From the NCBI GenBank assembly GCA_963680875.1, contig OY804579.1, positions 80,589,095 to 80,653,094 on the forward strand: a stretch of DNA of 64,000 nucleotides, given 5' to 3'. Made by a program: the position numbers and the translations under genes. This document shows, piece by piece, positions 22,009 to 33,045 of the stretch (its first letter is position 1; the number at the start of each line of letters is the position of its first letter). Under the pieces are notes generated by a model. That model did no database searches, had not been told where the DNA came from, and saw only the letters and a list, made by a program, of their open reading frames with translations. Source of the stretch: Bathymodiolus brooksi. Its lineage: Eukaryota; Mollusca; Bivalvia; Mytilida; Modiolidae.

Positions 22009-23072
22009 TAAGCATACGAAGTTTATACACATTCGATAAGCATTGCCCAGTTTCGCTATCATAATTCTGTGTTTTATCGTTAATTCTTTTCAAACGATTT
22101 AATCTCTTTCTTTGATTAATTTATCAATTTCCTTGTCTCAAAAACTTTAAAAATGTTCACCTTTCTAAATTTCCCAATAACGTCGAAAACAGCCTCGTTG
22201 ATGGCATTTTTCCATATTGACCAGGCTAAATTTACATCAGAAGTATTCTGGTTATTAAATTTAACCTTCTCAAACTTGTTTTTTATGCATTCCTGAAACA
22301 TAGGCCAATCGGTTTCCTCGTTTATTTTCTATTAAAACTTGGGAGAGCATTTACTACCCTTTTGTTTTCCTTTTGTATAGGACTTGTATTGAATACGATT
22401 TGTATAATGAAATGGTCACTATGAATATCGAATAATCCACCCTTTTCGATAATTACACGTTTTACACCTTTTCAAATGTCCTTTGATAACAGTACATAAT
22501 TGATCGCAGACATTTGATAATTAAGGATGCGCATATAGAACCCATTACAATAAGGGGCAGTGGTGGACGTGATCGTACGGTAGTAGGATTTACAACTACC
22601 TATGCAATCAGTGCCTATTACCACTGATGTTGTGAGTTCGAATCTCGATCAGAGCGAGTTGTAAAACATTATGTGATAAAGTTTGTCAGTGACTTGCGAC
22701 AGGTCGGTGGTTTTCTCCGAGTCCTCCACTTTCCGCCACCAATAATACTGACCACCACGATATAACGGAAATATTGTTGAAAGTGGCGTTAAACACCATC
22801 AAACAAATTGGTTTTTTCGTTTGTTTTATACCAATACTTTGCAGGAATGATATGTGGTCTTCAAAAACAACATTCCTCTCTTCGTTCAGATTCAACACCC
22901 AATATGACCACCACATGACATAGTGGTTTCTGATAAGATGATGAATGAAGAAAATCTTGGAAACTAGGAAAAGGAGTGGGGTGGGTAACTGAAAACACGA
23001 CACTTTTTCTTTTGGCCTACTATGAACAAAATGCAGACTAACTTTGATTTGGCGGAGTTTAATCCTACCCAT
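22009..23072 (-). pseudogene. LINE endonuclease and linker fragment
   Basis: Minus-strand pieces in order: weak endonuclease sequence (23072-22810), then an SAINYVLLSK-like piece, a GLFDIHSDHFIIQIVFN piece with the catalytic SDH (about 22440), and linker FQECIKNKFEKVKFNNQNTS to ETRKLIN (22301-22116) and KRINDKTQ (about 22090). A SINE at 22563-22799 splits it and stops break it. Confidence 0.6.
22563..22799 (+). mobile_element. SINE, full length
   Basis: Same family; B box GAGTTCGAATCTCG near 22637. It lies inside the LINE endonuclease fragment. Unit-2 copy at 61709-61946. Confidence 0.8.
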
Positions 23073-23289
23073 TGTTGAACAATGAGCTCAGAATGTAGAA
23101 TGTTCATTTCTATGCTTTGATAATCCTTTCATTTGGCCAATTCTTTTCATAAATGTTACAAAGTTAATATGCACAAGATTCAAACAAAGCTTCGACAGTC
23201 ATTACTCCGACACTCATTAATAATCCGACCATGCATCCCGGACTGTATCATCATATCCTATCTAATCGCAACTCCAAACAACTATAGGA

Positions 23290-23440
23290 TAATTGCTCGG
23301 AGTGGATATTGAAAATATGATCACGAGTGCCGCAAAACGCATCAGATTAAACGAGTGTGCGGAACTTGCTACGCGCACGAGTTTAATCTGAATGCGTTTC
23401 GGCACGAATGATCATATATTCAATATTCACGACGTGCAAT
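23290..23440. mobile_element. Foldback element with about 60-bp arms
   Basis: Arms at about 23298-23356 and 23367-23430 pair imperfectly around the 10-bp centre GAACTTGCTA. Matching segments include CATCAGATTAAACGAGTGTG with its complement, and ATGATCA with TGATCAT. No coding capacity. Confidence 0.65.
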
Positions 23441-24052
23441 TGATTATTATATTTATTTCATTGACGAAAATAAAAAATATAGACGAAAATGTTGATGAAC
23501 TATGTTTTCAGTGTTCCTGTGCGTCAATGTTTACTTAGCGATGTCGCTTAGGACATATGTTTTTGACCATACCTTTTAACATGTTTTACTATGTTGCTCT
23601 GAAATATGTGAACTTTTTATTAGAAACTTTGGACACTTTTCCCTTGTTGAAGGATGCATACACACAGTCCAGAAAATTATATGAAAACCGGATATCCTGT
23701 TACCTGTTACATGTTACCTATCTTGAATCTTCATCCACTGCCTGGATAACGCTGTTACCAACGTATTCACCACTGAAGTCCAGAATCATAAATGTCTGGT
23801 ATGGTGTGCCCTTATCCCTAACTTATCTCTAAAATATCCCTATCTAGTTTAAAACGGTTCTAAAAGTATTTAAAAGTATTTATTTCTACATACACGAGTC
23901 ATAAACGAGTCATTTGTACTAATAAAATGTAAAAAGAACAACTTCTAGCGTGACGATGGATGGTACGTTATTATTACATTGTCCACTAAACTTCATTTCA
24001 AAACCGTTAAAATGTCCTGGCATATCCAATTAAAATTGTCAAAAAGAAAAAA
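23441..24052. other. No gene seen
   Basis: AT-rich, with one 91-codon plus-strand open frame (23557-23832) of ordinary composition and no supporting signals. Confidence 0.35.
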
Positions 24053-25040
24053 CTGTGTTAGCGGTAGACGATCGCCACGTCGCATTTTGCGAATATAATA
24101 GTAGTGTGGCGAGGATAATTTGTGTAGCATTAGCCACACTGGCGAACGAAAATATTTTAAAGCGTGCATCTGACAACGATCTTTTATTATGTAGAAAGTC
24201 AACTTCGAATAAAACGCGTTATAGACAATGATTTGATCGATGTATAATATCCAAAATGATTTTAAAAAGAGGGTCAAATTGATTATTTCCGGTAGTTTTT
24301 TCAGTTGAAATAACAATATCCGGGTCCCATTCCGGAAATAGTTTTGAATTTAGTCACCGACTGACTGGTTTCCTAAATTACGCTTTATTCTGTCTGTCTT
24401 TTTGTCTAAGCTTGAATCTAAAACCAGTAAATTATTTCACAACGAGAAGGTCAAGCATGGCAAAGCGCGAATCCGGGTCCGTTCGCCCTAATTCCCTGTT
24501 CGCCATGGGTCCGTTCGTCCTGATAATTATAATTATGTAGGGTATTAAAAATAATAGAAAAATAAGTGATATTTGATTGCTTATAAATATTAAATTGAGA
24601 AATTTTAAATATGCGGCATGCTAAAGTGTACAGTCAATGAATATAGGTATTCGTCACTCGAATTTACGCTATATATTTCATATAACCATTGTTCAAAAAA
24701 TTTATTTTGAAGTCATTTCTAAACGGGTTTTGATAATTTTTGCACCAGAATAAGCAGAAATATTAAAGATTTTTGTTTATTTTAGCATGATTTTCCATTA
24801 GATTTCCTTTATTTTCTTATGATTTAAAGACATTTTTTGTTTTTTGTCGTCAAATTTACTATATACTGTATTTTAACGAAAGTGACAAATACTTATACAT
24901 GTATATGTCCACGGACTGTATGTTTCGATAATGGTCAAAGTTAAACATTTTAGTTCTTGGAATAAGTGAATCAGGTAACGATTCAGTAGTGAATCCAGTC
25001 TAGAAAATGTAGGATATTAAAAATAATTGGTATGCTAAAG

Positions 25041-26002
25041 CACAGGTACGTGTGGACAGGACCCTATGATGCCCCCCCCCTTTTTTTTTCTTTTTTTCAG
25101 ATGTTGCCCCCCCTTCTTTTTATTTTTTTTTTTTAACATCGATTTTTTTTTCATATAAACAACATTTTGCAACTTTCTATGTATCATTGTATGACATATA
25201 TACAATAAATACAATCAAACAATAGTTTCTATCCATGCCGGGTTTCTGACATAATATTATAAGAGAGAAGGTAAGTCACTCTTCTTTGTTTACATTGGGG
25301 TACCTGTTGTGCATTCATCTTAAATTTAGTGAATAAAAAAGGCCTACCTGTCTGGAACATTTTCCACTCGCGATTTGCGATTTTCAGACGACATTTTTGA
25401 AAACTCGAATAAAAGCTACGGAAGTGTAATATTAGCGACATCTGCTGGTCATTTGAAATATTGACGATACGGTAAAATTAAATTTTGCGCCAAAAAATTC
25501 CCCAACTTTTTACCCGGAACTCTCGCGTTTTACAGTATCGTCAATATTTCAAATGACCAGCAGATGTCGCTAATATTACACTTCCGTAGCTTTAATTCGA
25601 GTTTTTAAAAATGTCGTCTGAAAATCGCAAATCGCGAGTGGAAAATGTTCCATGGAGAGTTGTCAGCTGCTGTAAATAAATATTGATGTGTGTTTTCAGG
25701 GAGAATAATATATACAGAGAAGGAATAAGCCAATTTCCAGACAGGTAGGCCTTTTTTATTCACTAAATTTAAGATGAATGCACAACAGGTACCCCAATGT
25801 AAACAAAGAAGAGTGACTTACCTTCTCTCTTATAATATTATGTCAGAAACCCGGCATGAATAGAAACTACTGTTTGATTGTATTTATTGTATATATGTCA
25901 TACAGTGATACATAGAAAGTTGCAAAATGTTGTTTATATGAAAACAAAAAAGATGTTAAAAAAAAGGGGGGCATCATAGGGTCCTGTCCACACGTACCTG
26001 TG
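25041..26002. mobile_element. 962-bp palindromic transposon with 8-bp target duplication
   Basis: Ends CACAGGTACGTGTGGACAGG and its complement. The perfect 8-bp duplication TGCTAAAG lies at 25033-25040 and 26003-26010. Almost the whole element is an inverted repeat: left arm to about 25470, spacer about 60 bp, right arm from about 25535. The left arm lacks about 85 bp present in the right arm (about 25650-25735); the missing piece is bounded by TTCCA on each side. An 8-bp duplication fits hAT-type or similar transposition. Confidence 0.8.
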
Positions 26003-26291
26003 TGCTAAAGTGTATGTTTCTATAATGAACAAAGTTAAACGTTTTAGTCCTTGGAATGAATGAAGCAGGCAAAGATGAGTGAATCCAGAGTCTGTAAAAA
26101 ATGTATGTGTCCTTGGAATTAGTAAATCAGGTAAAGATGAGTGAATCAAGAGTCTGTAGTCCATTATACTTTATTAAAGTTTTAAAAAAGTAATAAATAT
26201 AACAAATATAGTTTAAACAAGCTATTAACATAATGTTCAAGTTACAAAACAAAGTTGCATAGTATAGAAGCTGTAATATTTTAATTCTGTT

Positions 26292-26477
26292 GTGCAACAT
26301 GGTCCAATGGGTTGTTTGTTGGCTTATAAAGACCCGATATCATTTTTAATAATCGGGGTGAACAGACCCAGGGCAAACAGACCCGATACCGCCAAGCGCC
26401 AAAGATCTATTTTATCCTTTTTTGGCAACGCCAACGGCCCCACACAGCAAAAAACAACAAAAGCATACGAATATTGA
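26292..26477 (+). CDS. Short frame with a PCNA-binding-like QRSILSFF motif, copy 1
   Basis: A 61-residue plus-strand frame inside the 17-bp-TIR element. It contains RPRANRPDTAKRQRSILSFF; QRSILSFF (26400-26423) fits the PIP-box pattern Q-x-x-I-x-x-F-F after basic residues. N-termini with KRQ..L.SFF are familiar to me from transposase-related proteins. No catalytic domain follows, so this is at most an N-terminal fragment. Part of it is made of the GGGCGAACAGACCC repeats. Confidence 0.3.
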   Translation: MQHGPMGCLLAYKDPISFLIIGVNRPRANRPDTAKRQRSILSFFGNANGPTQQKTTKAYEY

Positions 26478-26693
26478 ATGTTCTGTTTATCTAATGTTCA
26501 AAGTTTGTTGTTTATCATGATAATATATGAATTATTATTGTTAGTTAATTAAATAATAAAGTTTTGAACTTTCAACTGTTTTATGCTCTTTGTTTATATT
26601 TAGTGTGGCTAACTGAAATTGAGTGTTGCTAAAAGAAATTAGTAGCCATTAGCCACAGTGGCTAATAACAAAAAATGTCTACCGCTAACACAG

Positions 26694-27296
26694 GTGTTGA
26701 TCCATTTCCCACTCCAGAATATACTGTACATGTCAGTCTGTCCCATGTCATCTTGACCTTGACCTTATCTCCATATTCTACTGTCTTGTTAAATACACAT
26801 AAGCATCAAAATTCTATACAGGTATATAGGTCAGTTTCTCAAGAACCACATATTGTTTTTCATATTATGGATCGACTATTTTTGGTTCAATAATGTAATA
26901 TACACGGTACATGTCAGCACGATATAATAATATTGCCATGACCTAATTTTCACAGTCTACTGACTCTGTTAATATGTGTATTAAGTTTACAGGTCAACTA
27001 AGCCATGTTTGTTTGGTCCATGTATTTATCACTGATAGTACACGTCAGCATACACTTGTCAGCTTGACCCTGACCTCATTTTCAGATTCTATAATAATAA
27101 TTGATTAAGTTCAGATTAACAACTATACTCTGTCCAAGCATTGATTCTTTCTAATGGATTCATATTAACCTGGCATGTTACCCCACATCATGGAAGACCT
27201 GGTCCATGCAGCCATCTTGGACAATCTGGCACACATAAGATGGTCTTAGAAGGTCTTGATCTTTATACTATATTTAAGTATATATGTTTTAAATGT
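26694..27296. repeat. Degenerate repeats around CATGTCAG...TGACCT motifs
   Basis: Three loosely similar stretches start near 26730, 26908 and 27045. Each has an ACATGTCAG or ACACGTCAG block and a TGACCTCATTTTC-like block. Similar TGACCTTGACCT tracts are common in bivalve DNA. It separates the two copies of the 1.25 kb duplication. Confidence 0.4.
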
Positions 27297-27304
27297 TTCA
27301 AATA

Positions 27305-28559
27305 TTGACGATACGGTAAAATTAAATTTTGCGCCAAAAAATTCCCCAACTTTTTACCCGGAACTCTCGCGTTTTACAGTATCGTCAATATTTCAAATGA
27401 CCAGCAGATGTCGCTAATATTACACTTCCGTAGCTTTAATTCGAGTTTTCAAAAATGTCGTCTGAAAATCGCAAATCGCGAGTGGAAAATGTTCCATGGA
27501 GAGTTGTCAGCTGCTGTAAATAAATATTGATGTGTGTTTTCAGGGAGAATAATATATACAGAGAAGGAATAAGCCAATTTCCAGACAGGTAGGCCTTTTT
27601 TATTCACTAAATTTAAGATGAATGCACAACAGGTACCCCAATGTAAACAAAGAAGAGTGACTTACCTTCTCTCTTATAATATTATGTCAGAAACCCGGCA
27701 TGAATAGAAACTACTGTTTGATTGTATTTATTGTATATATGTCATACAGTGATACATAGAAAGTTGCAAAATGTTGTTTATATGAAAACAAAAAAGATGT
27801 TAAAAAAAAGGGGGGCATCATAGGGTCCTGTCCACACGTACCTGTGTGCTAAAGTGTATGTTTCTATAATGAACAAAGTTAAACGTTTTAGTCCTTGGAA
27901 TGAATGAAGCAGGCAAAGATGAGTGAATCCAGAGTCTGTAAAAAATGTATGTGTCCTTGGAATTAGTAAATCAGGTAAAGATGAGTGAATCAAGAGTCTG
28001 TAGTCCATTATACTTTATTAAAGTTTTAAAAAAGTAATAAATATAACAAATATAGTTTAAACAAGCTATTAACATAATGTTCAAGTTACAAAACAAAGTT
28101 GCATAGTATAGAAGCTGTAATATTTTAATTCTGTTGTGCAACATGGTCCAATGGGTTGTTTGTTGGCTTATAAAGACCTGATATCATTTTTAATAATCGG
28201 GGTGAACGGACCCACTTGTAGGGCGAACAGACCCAGGGCAAACAGACCCGATACCGCCAAGCGCCAAAGATCTATTTTATCCTTTTTTGGCAACGCCAAC
28301 GGCCCCACACAGCAAAAAAACAACAAAATCATACGAATATTGAATGTTCTGATTATCTAATGTTCAAAGTTTGTTGTTTATCATGATAATATATGAATTA
28401 TTATTGTTAGTTAATTAAATAATAAAGTTTTGAACTTTCAACTGTTTTATGCTCTTTGTTTATATTTAGTGTGGCTAACTGAAATTGAGTGTGGCTAAAA
28501 GAAATTAGTACCCATTAGCCACAGTGGCTAATAACAAAAAATGTCTACCGCTAACACAG
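27305..28559. repeat. 1.25 kb direct duplication of 25462-26693
   Basis: Nearly identical to 25462-26693, beginning in the spacer of the palindromic element and running through its right arm to the 17-bp terminal repeat at 28543-28559. Differences are few: a C to T at 28173 and about 33 extra bp near 28206-28240 adding repeat motifs. The encoded 76-codon minus-strand frames of the two copies are identical. Confidence 0.85.
28136..28360 (+). CDS. Short frame with QRSILSFF motif, copy 2
   Basis: Duplicate of the frame at 26292. It is longer because of the extra GGGCGAACAGACCC repeat (GPTCRANRPRANRP) and has a different C-terminus. The QRSILSFF segment at 28265-28288 is unchanged. Same reading and same doubts as copy 1. 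Confidence 0.3.
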   Translation: MQHGPMGCLLAYKDLISFLIIGVNGPTCRANRPRANRPDTAKRQRSILSFFGNANGPTQQKNNKIIRILNVLII

Positions 28560-28639
28560 AAAAAGTTATTCATTACGAGATTCAGCAAGCTTTCACCCTG
28601 CTAAATCTTATATATATATATATAGAATAACATAGAATT

Positions 28640-29340
28640 CACTATTCAAACCATTCTTTATGGAAGTGAAACCTCTGATTATAATAAGAATGTAAAACTT
28701 TTTCGTGCAGTACATTCCTTTATTAAGCGGAGCAAACGATTTGATAATAATATAGTAATATAAATTTAATTTTTTTTAAACACAGTATTCTCACATATGA
28801 TGGACCATGATTGCAAATATCGGTACTATACCTCTCACATGACTAAATTAAATTAACTTCTTGATATTCTATTTATTATTTATTTTGTTTTATAAATATA
28901 TACATGTGTATATATAATGTCATAAATCTCATATTTACACTATGATTACCTACTGCATGCTAATAAAAAAATTCTGAAATGAATTAAGTATTTAAATTAA
29001 ATTGAGAGGTAATAAATCTAGCAACATCGTACACTGGTAGCACTTTTAGATAGCAACTAAGTGTATTTAAAAAAATTTAGTAGATCTCATATCAGCCAAA
29101 TTATCGATAAAATCTAATCAATGTTAATTACTTATCAATAACTGATTATATGAGATTTCTGACTGCTATTGTATACTCGAGTTATTTCCCTTTGAGTATG
29201 AAATTCTATATTGTGTATTGTAAATATTAACTGCATGCATTGTTGATTGTTGCTGTTGCCTTGTGTATGGAGAGGATTTATATAGGCTATTGCCTGCTAT
29301 CCAATCCATTTCATTTATTTATGAATAAATATGTTTAAAA
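28640..29340 (+). mobile_element. 5'-truncated LINE 3' end, copy 1
   Basis: Encodes the end of a LINE protein (LFRAVHSFIKRSKRFDNN, about 28700-28745), then about 600 bp of 3' untranslated sequence ending TTTATGAATAAATATGTTT. About 95% identical by eye to 38890-39595, also plus strand. Unit 2 lacks the second copy. Confidence 0.7.
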
Positions 29341-31257
29341 TGAAAAATATATTTATATGCCTAATCTACATCTATCTGCTCTCTAACGGTGTCGATATCT
29401 TATTAATCCTCAGGTTTTCTAGATCATATTATGATACCGTAGTTATCGTGTAATCGTTGCTGTTACAGTTTATAACATAAACCTCTGGATAAGGTTTCTA
29501 AATAGCTCCTTTCCTTGAGTGGTATAAAGTCAAATTTTGTACAGTCAATTAGTAACTGTAGCATATTTTGATCCTCCAGTAGGTCTGTGACATAAGGTGC
29601 CAGATTCTCAGATATGAAAAAACTTTATCCATGAATGGTTTTCTTACTTCCTGTAGGCTTGCACATTGCAGTATGAAATGAGCCGTGTTTTCAGTCTCTT
29701 TTTTGCACATAGCAGTGATTCTCAAAATTACGACCCGTTATAGAAAACACGGTGTCGCGTGCAAACTAGGAATAGCAGAGTGCAAATGAACGGCATAAAT
29801 ATGTTTGACATGGCGGAAACAAATACACAAAACGTTGTATTTTAAAATAAAACAATATGTAGATATTTAGAGTGTTTTTATCGATGGACAAAGTTCAATT
29901 TGTTATTGATTTTGATTTAAATTGTGTGTCAATTCAGTATAGAACGCATTATTACAACTTGCCGTAATTTCTTTTATGAAACGTTTTTAGCCACAAGACG
30001 TACATATTTTGAATGCCTGTCAAAGACCTTTTTCAAAATGATACATTTAAAAATACGAGTCGGAAGATGAAATTTTATATTTTTAACCAATTACTGTCGC
30101 TATATTCTTTTAACTAGCGTTACAGAACATTGCTAATCCAATACACAAATGACTGCATTAATTTCTGTTGTAAAAGATGTGCAAGTTTAATAGTAAGATG
30201 TTAGTTGAAAACATTAAATAAAATTTTAATGCGTCTAGAAAGATATATTGGAGAAAAATAGTCAAATGATATTTTTAATGATGTCGCCGTTAAGAATTTA
30301 ACATCCGTGACACCTATTTCAGATATTTATTCATTTGATACAACAAATTGGTGGCTAACATATAGGTGGTAGACAGATTTCAAGTCAAAGAATATCTAAT
30401 TTAACAATACATTCAATGAAATGTATTATTTAGCTTAACCAGACGAATGAAAATGTTAACAACTGTGACCATTAACAAGCGTTACCCGAAAGATGGAACG
30501 TTAGGTCTTACCCGATGCGGTTTGGTGTGCTATTTTCGACGTTCGATTGTGACGTCAGCAATCATCATTGGTTAACACGTTGATACAAGGTGAAAGCAAT
30601 GACGGTGCACTGAATATATAAATCTAAAATCAAGGTTTGTATGATCGATGTTTAATTTTTACATGGCTTCACTTGCTAAACTTGACAAAAAGGTTACTTC
30701 AAAGAAGATCGTTGTATTTGCTTTTCTTAATGTCTCATTTTAATCAAAGAGACTTACAAATTTATGTTGAGAAATCAAATGAAATGAATGAATCATCAAT
30801 TTCTTACCGGAATAACGGATGTTAAAGCAGTAACGGATATTAATTTTGTTTTCAACCATATGATTTCGCACATTTTCATTACTTCCTATGGTAGAATTGT
30901 GGCCATTTCTTTTGGGTTTTGGCCTTGTTTATAAATGTATTTATTTACATATGCATTTATGTGTAAATTCAAAAAAATACAGCTCCCAAAATTTTGTATA
31001 TTGAAGTACGATCTCAGAAGGACTACCGACAAAAAATGTCGCGTACATGTAGGTTTAAATCATCTACTCCTTAAAATTACCTGTTTATAAATGCACCAGA
31101 AAAAAAATTACGCTCTAATTCCTGTTTTTACAATAATGAATCTGTCCTAAAGATATTAAGACATGTTAAACTTGGTAACGGATGTTAAAACCTAAGAGAC
31201 CAATTACATACATAATTATTTCGACTTGCACATCAATATTTAAACTAGCTTACTCAT

Positions 31258-31268
31258 TATACCCCCCA

Positions 31269-31302
<34 letters not shown>

Positions 31303-31520
31303 TTGTCTGTCCTTCCGTCCGTCCGTCCGTCCGTCTGTCTGTGCAAATCGTGTTCGGTCCATAACTTGTGAATGCCTCGATGGATATTGATGATACCTGG
31401 CAACATTGTTGTCCATCATGAGAAGGTGTGTCTCAAATAATAACGGAATGCATAGGTGCAAGTTCAAGGTCACAAGCTTAGTTAAACTTAAGGTACCCTA
31501 TGGCGACAAGTTTAGGTTTT
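31258..31520 (+). repeat. Dispersed repeat beginning with a CCCCCC hairpin and (TCCG)n
   Basis: Hairpin ATACCCCCC with GGGGGGTAT around GAACGAAGTTC at 31259-31290. It is followed by TATATAGGAATCAC, a TCCG/TCTG microsatellite (31311-31338) and a conserved block with GGTCCATAACTTGTGAATG. I recognise this series as common in bivalves and other marine invertebrates. It is nested inside the 2.93 kb element. Confidence 0.6.
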
Positions 31521-31721
31521 GTGTCAACTTCATGGAACAATGCAGGAATTTATAGATGGCCGAATCCACCAGATGAACTTTGGGTTTCTTTGTCGGACAT
31601 GCTTAAAAGGATACCTGAACCGTTGCCAAATGGAAGAAGTAAACGAATGTTTAATATACCAGAAACAGAAAGTGTCGCAATTGAATCCAAATTCGGTGAT
31701 TGGAAGACTTTTCAAAATTAA
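31500..31721 (+). CDS. Possible 73-residue protein inside the transposon
   Basis: ATG at 31500, TAA at 31719-31721. The sequence includes SWNNAGIYRWPNPPDELWVS and RIPEPLPNGRSKRMF. The W-P..D..WV...I..P.P spacing recalls uncharacterised transposon-linked proteins, from memory only. The stop overlaps one of the TTAACATCCGTTAC motifs. It may be an exon or a chance frame; no splice sites support it. Confidence 0.3.
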   Translation: MATSLGFVSTSWNNAGIYRWPNPPDELWVSLSDMLKRIPEPLPNGRSKRMFNIPETESVAIESKFGDWKTFQN

Positions 31722-32935
31722 CATCCGTTACGATTCTTAAAATTGAGCAAACCTTAAGCATTCCTGTTGCTTTGATTGTCCAAGTTGTTTTGTTCTTTTG
31801 CTTTATTAAGATGTTTATTACGGTAATCAATACTACCTTGCCTCTTTTTCATTTTCGAATTTTAATCAGCTATTAATGTTAGTTTAGGTGAATCTTACTG
31901 CAAAAATGATAGATGTATCGTAATGACATTGATAAAATACGTTGCACATGAAAATAGACGAGTATATTTCATATAGCCACTTGGTATTAAGCTATAAATA
32001 AACCTTGTTAATCAGAAATTAGCATGCAAGTCCTTGAATTAATTAGAAACAAAGTGTCATATACACTATTAACTTCCGTTACAAAACTCAGCATGTCTTA
32101 TATAGATTGATATTTGAATAGAAAGATCCAGATTATTTGACTTGCATGTATTTCCAATTTTGAAGGTTTCAAGTATTCAAAAAATAAATGAAATATAAAT
32201 AGCAAATAGTCTGGTGATTTGTTTGGAATTTAAATTGGAAACTTTGAACATTTTTATGTATTCAACACATGTTTTTTTCGCATTTATTCACATTAACGTT
32301 CCGTGAAAACAGTGTCAAAAATTCTGCAATCGATCATTTATTTGCATACTCATACCAGCATGTAAGAGTAAACACTATATAATACTTTAAAACAATTGAG
32401 TTCTTTTGTTCAATTTTGATACGTTTGTATGTCGGGTATCTGTTTAACGTCCGTTACCAAGAGTTTTGGTAGTATATTTGAAATATTCATGAAAAATAAA
32501 AATCGATGACATTTGTGGAGGAAAATTTCAGAAAATGATTCAGCATACCAGTTCTTGCAAATTACAACATCAGTAAGTCTATATCTTAAGGTTATTTTTT
32601 GCAATTTCTGTTGTGAAAGTGGTCCGTAATTTTGAGAATGACTGACAGGACAAAGGGAGCTGACTTCACCTATCCTTGCAAATCCTCTTGGTATGGTGCT
32701 TTACAACAAATTTTGAATAATATTCCTAAGCTATGCTAAATTTTTGAGGAAAATATGACGGGAATCGAAGAAACAAATTAATCAGAGAAAGCATTTTTAT
32801 TAGATCTATATGAAATAATATTTACTTTTGTAAAAAATATTTTGTTGGGCCGCGGGATAAAAACCCTGCCCCTTTCAAGTTAAATGGGCAGTCCCGTACT
32901 GCATTTGGATTGCTAATAGCGCCAGAATTGCAAAG

Positions 32936-33045
32936 ACTTTCGGTCACTGTCGAAGTATTAAGAGTCGGAGTAATGATTGTCGGAGTAATAAGTGTCGGAG
33001 TAATGAATGTCGGAGTATTGAGTGTCGGAGTAATGACATTATCCC
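32936..33045. repeat. 15-bp minisatellite at the LINE truncation point
   Basis: About seven units of AGTAATGATTGTCGG type, encoding ITPTL repeats on the minus strand directly after HVFNRDN of the reverse transcriptase. A related short stretch (GTCATTACTCCGACACTC) occurs at 23197-23214 at the left edge of the island. Confidence 0.7.

Larger units (their letters stand above)
24053..26693. mobile_element. DNA element with 17-bp terminal inverted repeats
   Basis: Left end CTGTGTTAGCGGTAGAC at 24053-24069 and its complement at 26677-26693. Subterminal TAGCCACACT-like motifs and GGGCGAACRGACCC repeats occur in inverted orientation near both ends (24466-24530 and 26354-26390). A second right end occurs at 28543-28559; the bases AAAAA flank the outermost pair. 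A palindromic transposon sits inside at 25041-26002. No complete transposase is present. Confidence 0.6.
29713..32644. mobile_element. 2.93 kb TIR DNA transposon with mirrored internal motif
   Basis: Ends CAGTGATTCTCAAAATTACG (29713) and, as complement, CAGTCATTCTCAAAATTACG (32644); over 20 bp they differ once. Flanks ATAG and ACAG give a 4-bp target duplication with one change. Removing the element and one flank restores the LINE zinc-knuckle frame exactly. Inside, GTAACGGATGTTAA-like motifs occur at 30813, 30829 and 31175. Their complements occur at 30298, 31720, 32069 and 32440. No transposase is evident; the superfamily is unassigned. Confidence 0.7.
29470..32760 (-). pseudogene. LINE C-terminal region, split by a DNA transposon
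   Basis: Minus-strand sequence on both sides of 29713-32644 forms one zinc knuckle when the insert is ignored. RGFARIGEVSSLCP comes from 32700-32650, and CKKETENTAHFILQC from about 29707-29660 gives a C-x2-C-x8-H-x4-C arrangement. It continues ENLAPYVTDLLEDQ (one frame change in a T run) to a stop at about 29484. It may be the far end of the LINE at 33050-37952. Confidence 0.65.

Noticed and set aside
22686..23072. 128-codon minus-strand frame
   Set aside because: It is part LINE and part SINE, not one gene.
25229..25441. 70-codon frame and its relatives at 25934 and 27778
   Set aside because: They lie in the arms of the palindromic transposon and are explained by it.
31258..31290. GC-rich hairpin as a transcription terminator
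   Set aside because: It is part of a dispersed repeat in a eukaryotic genome.
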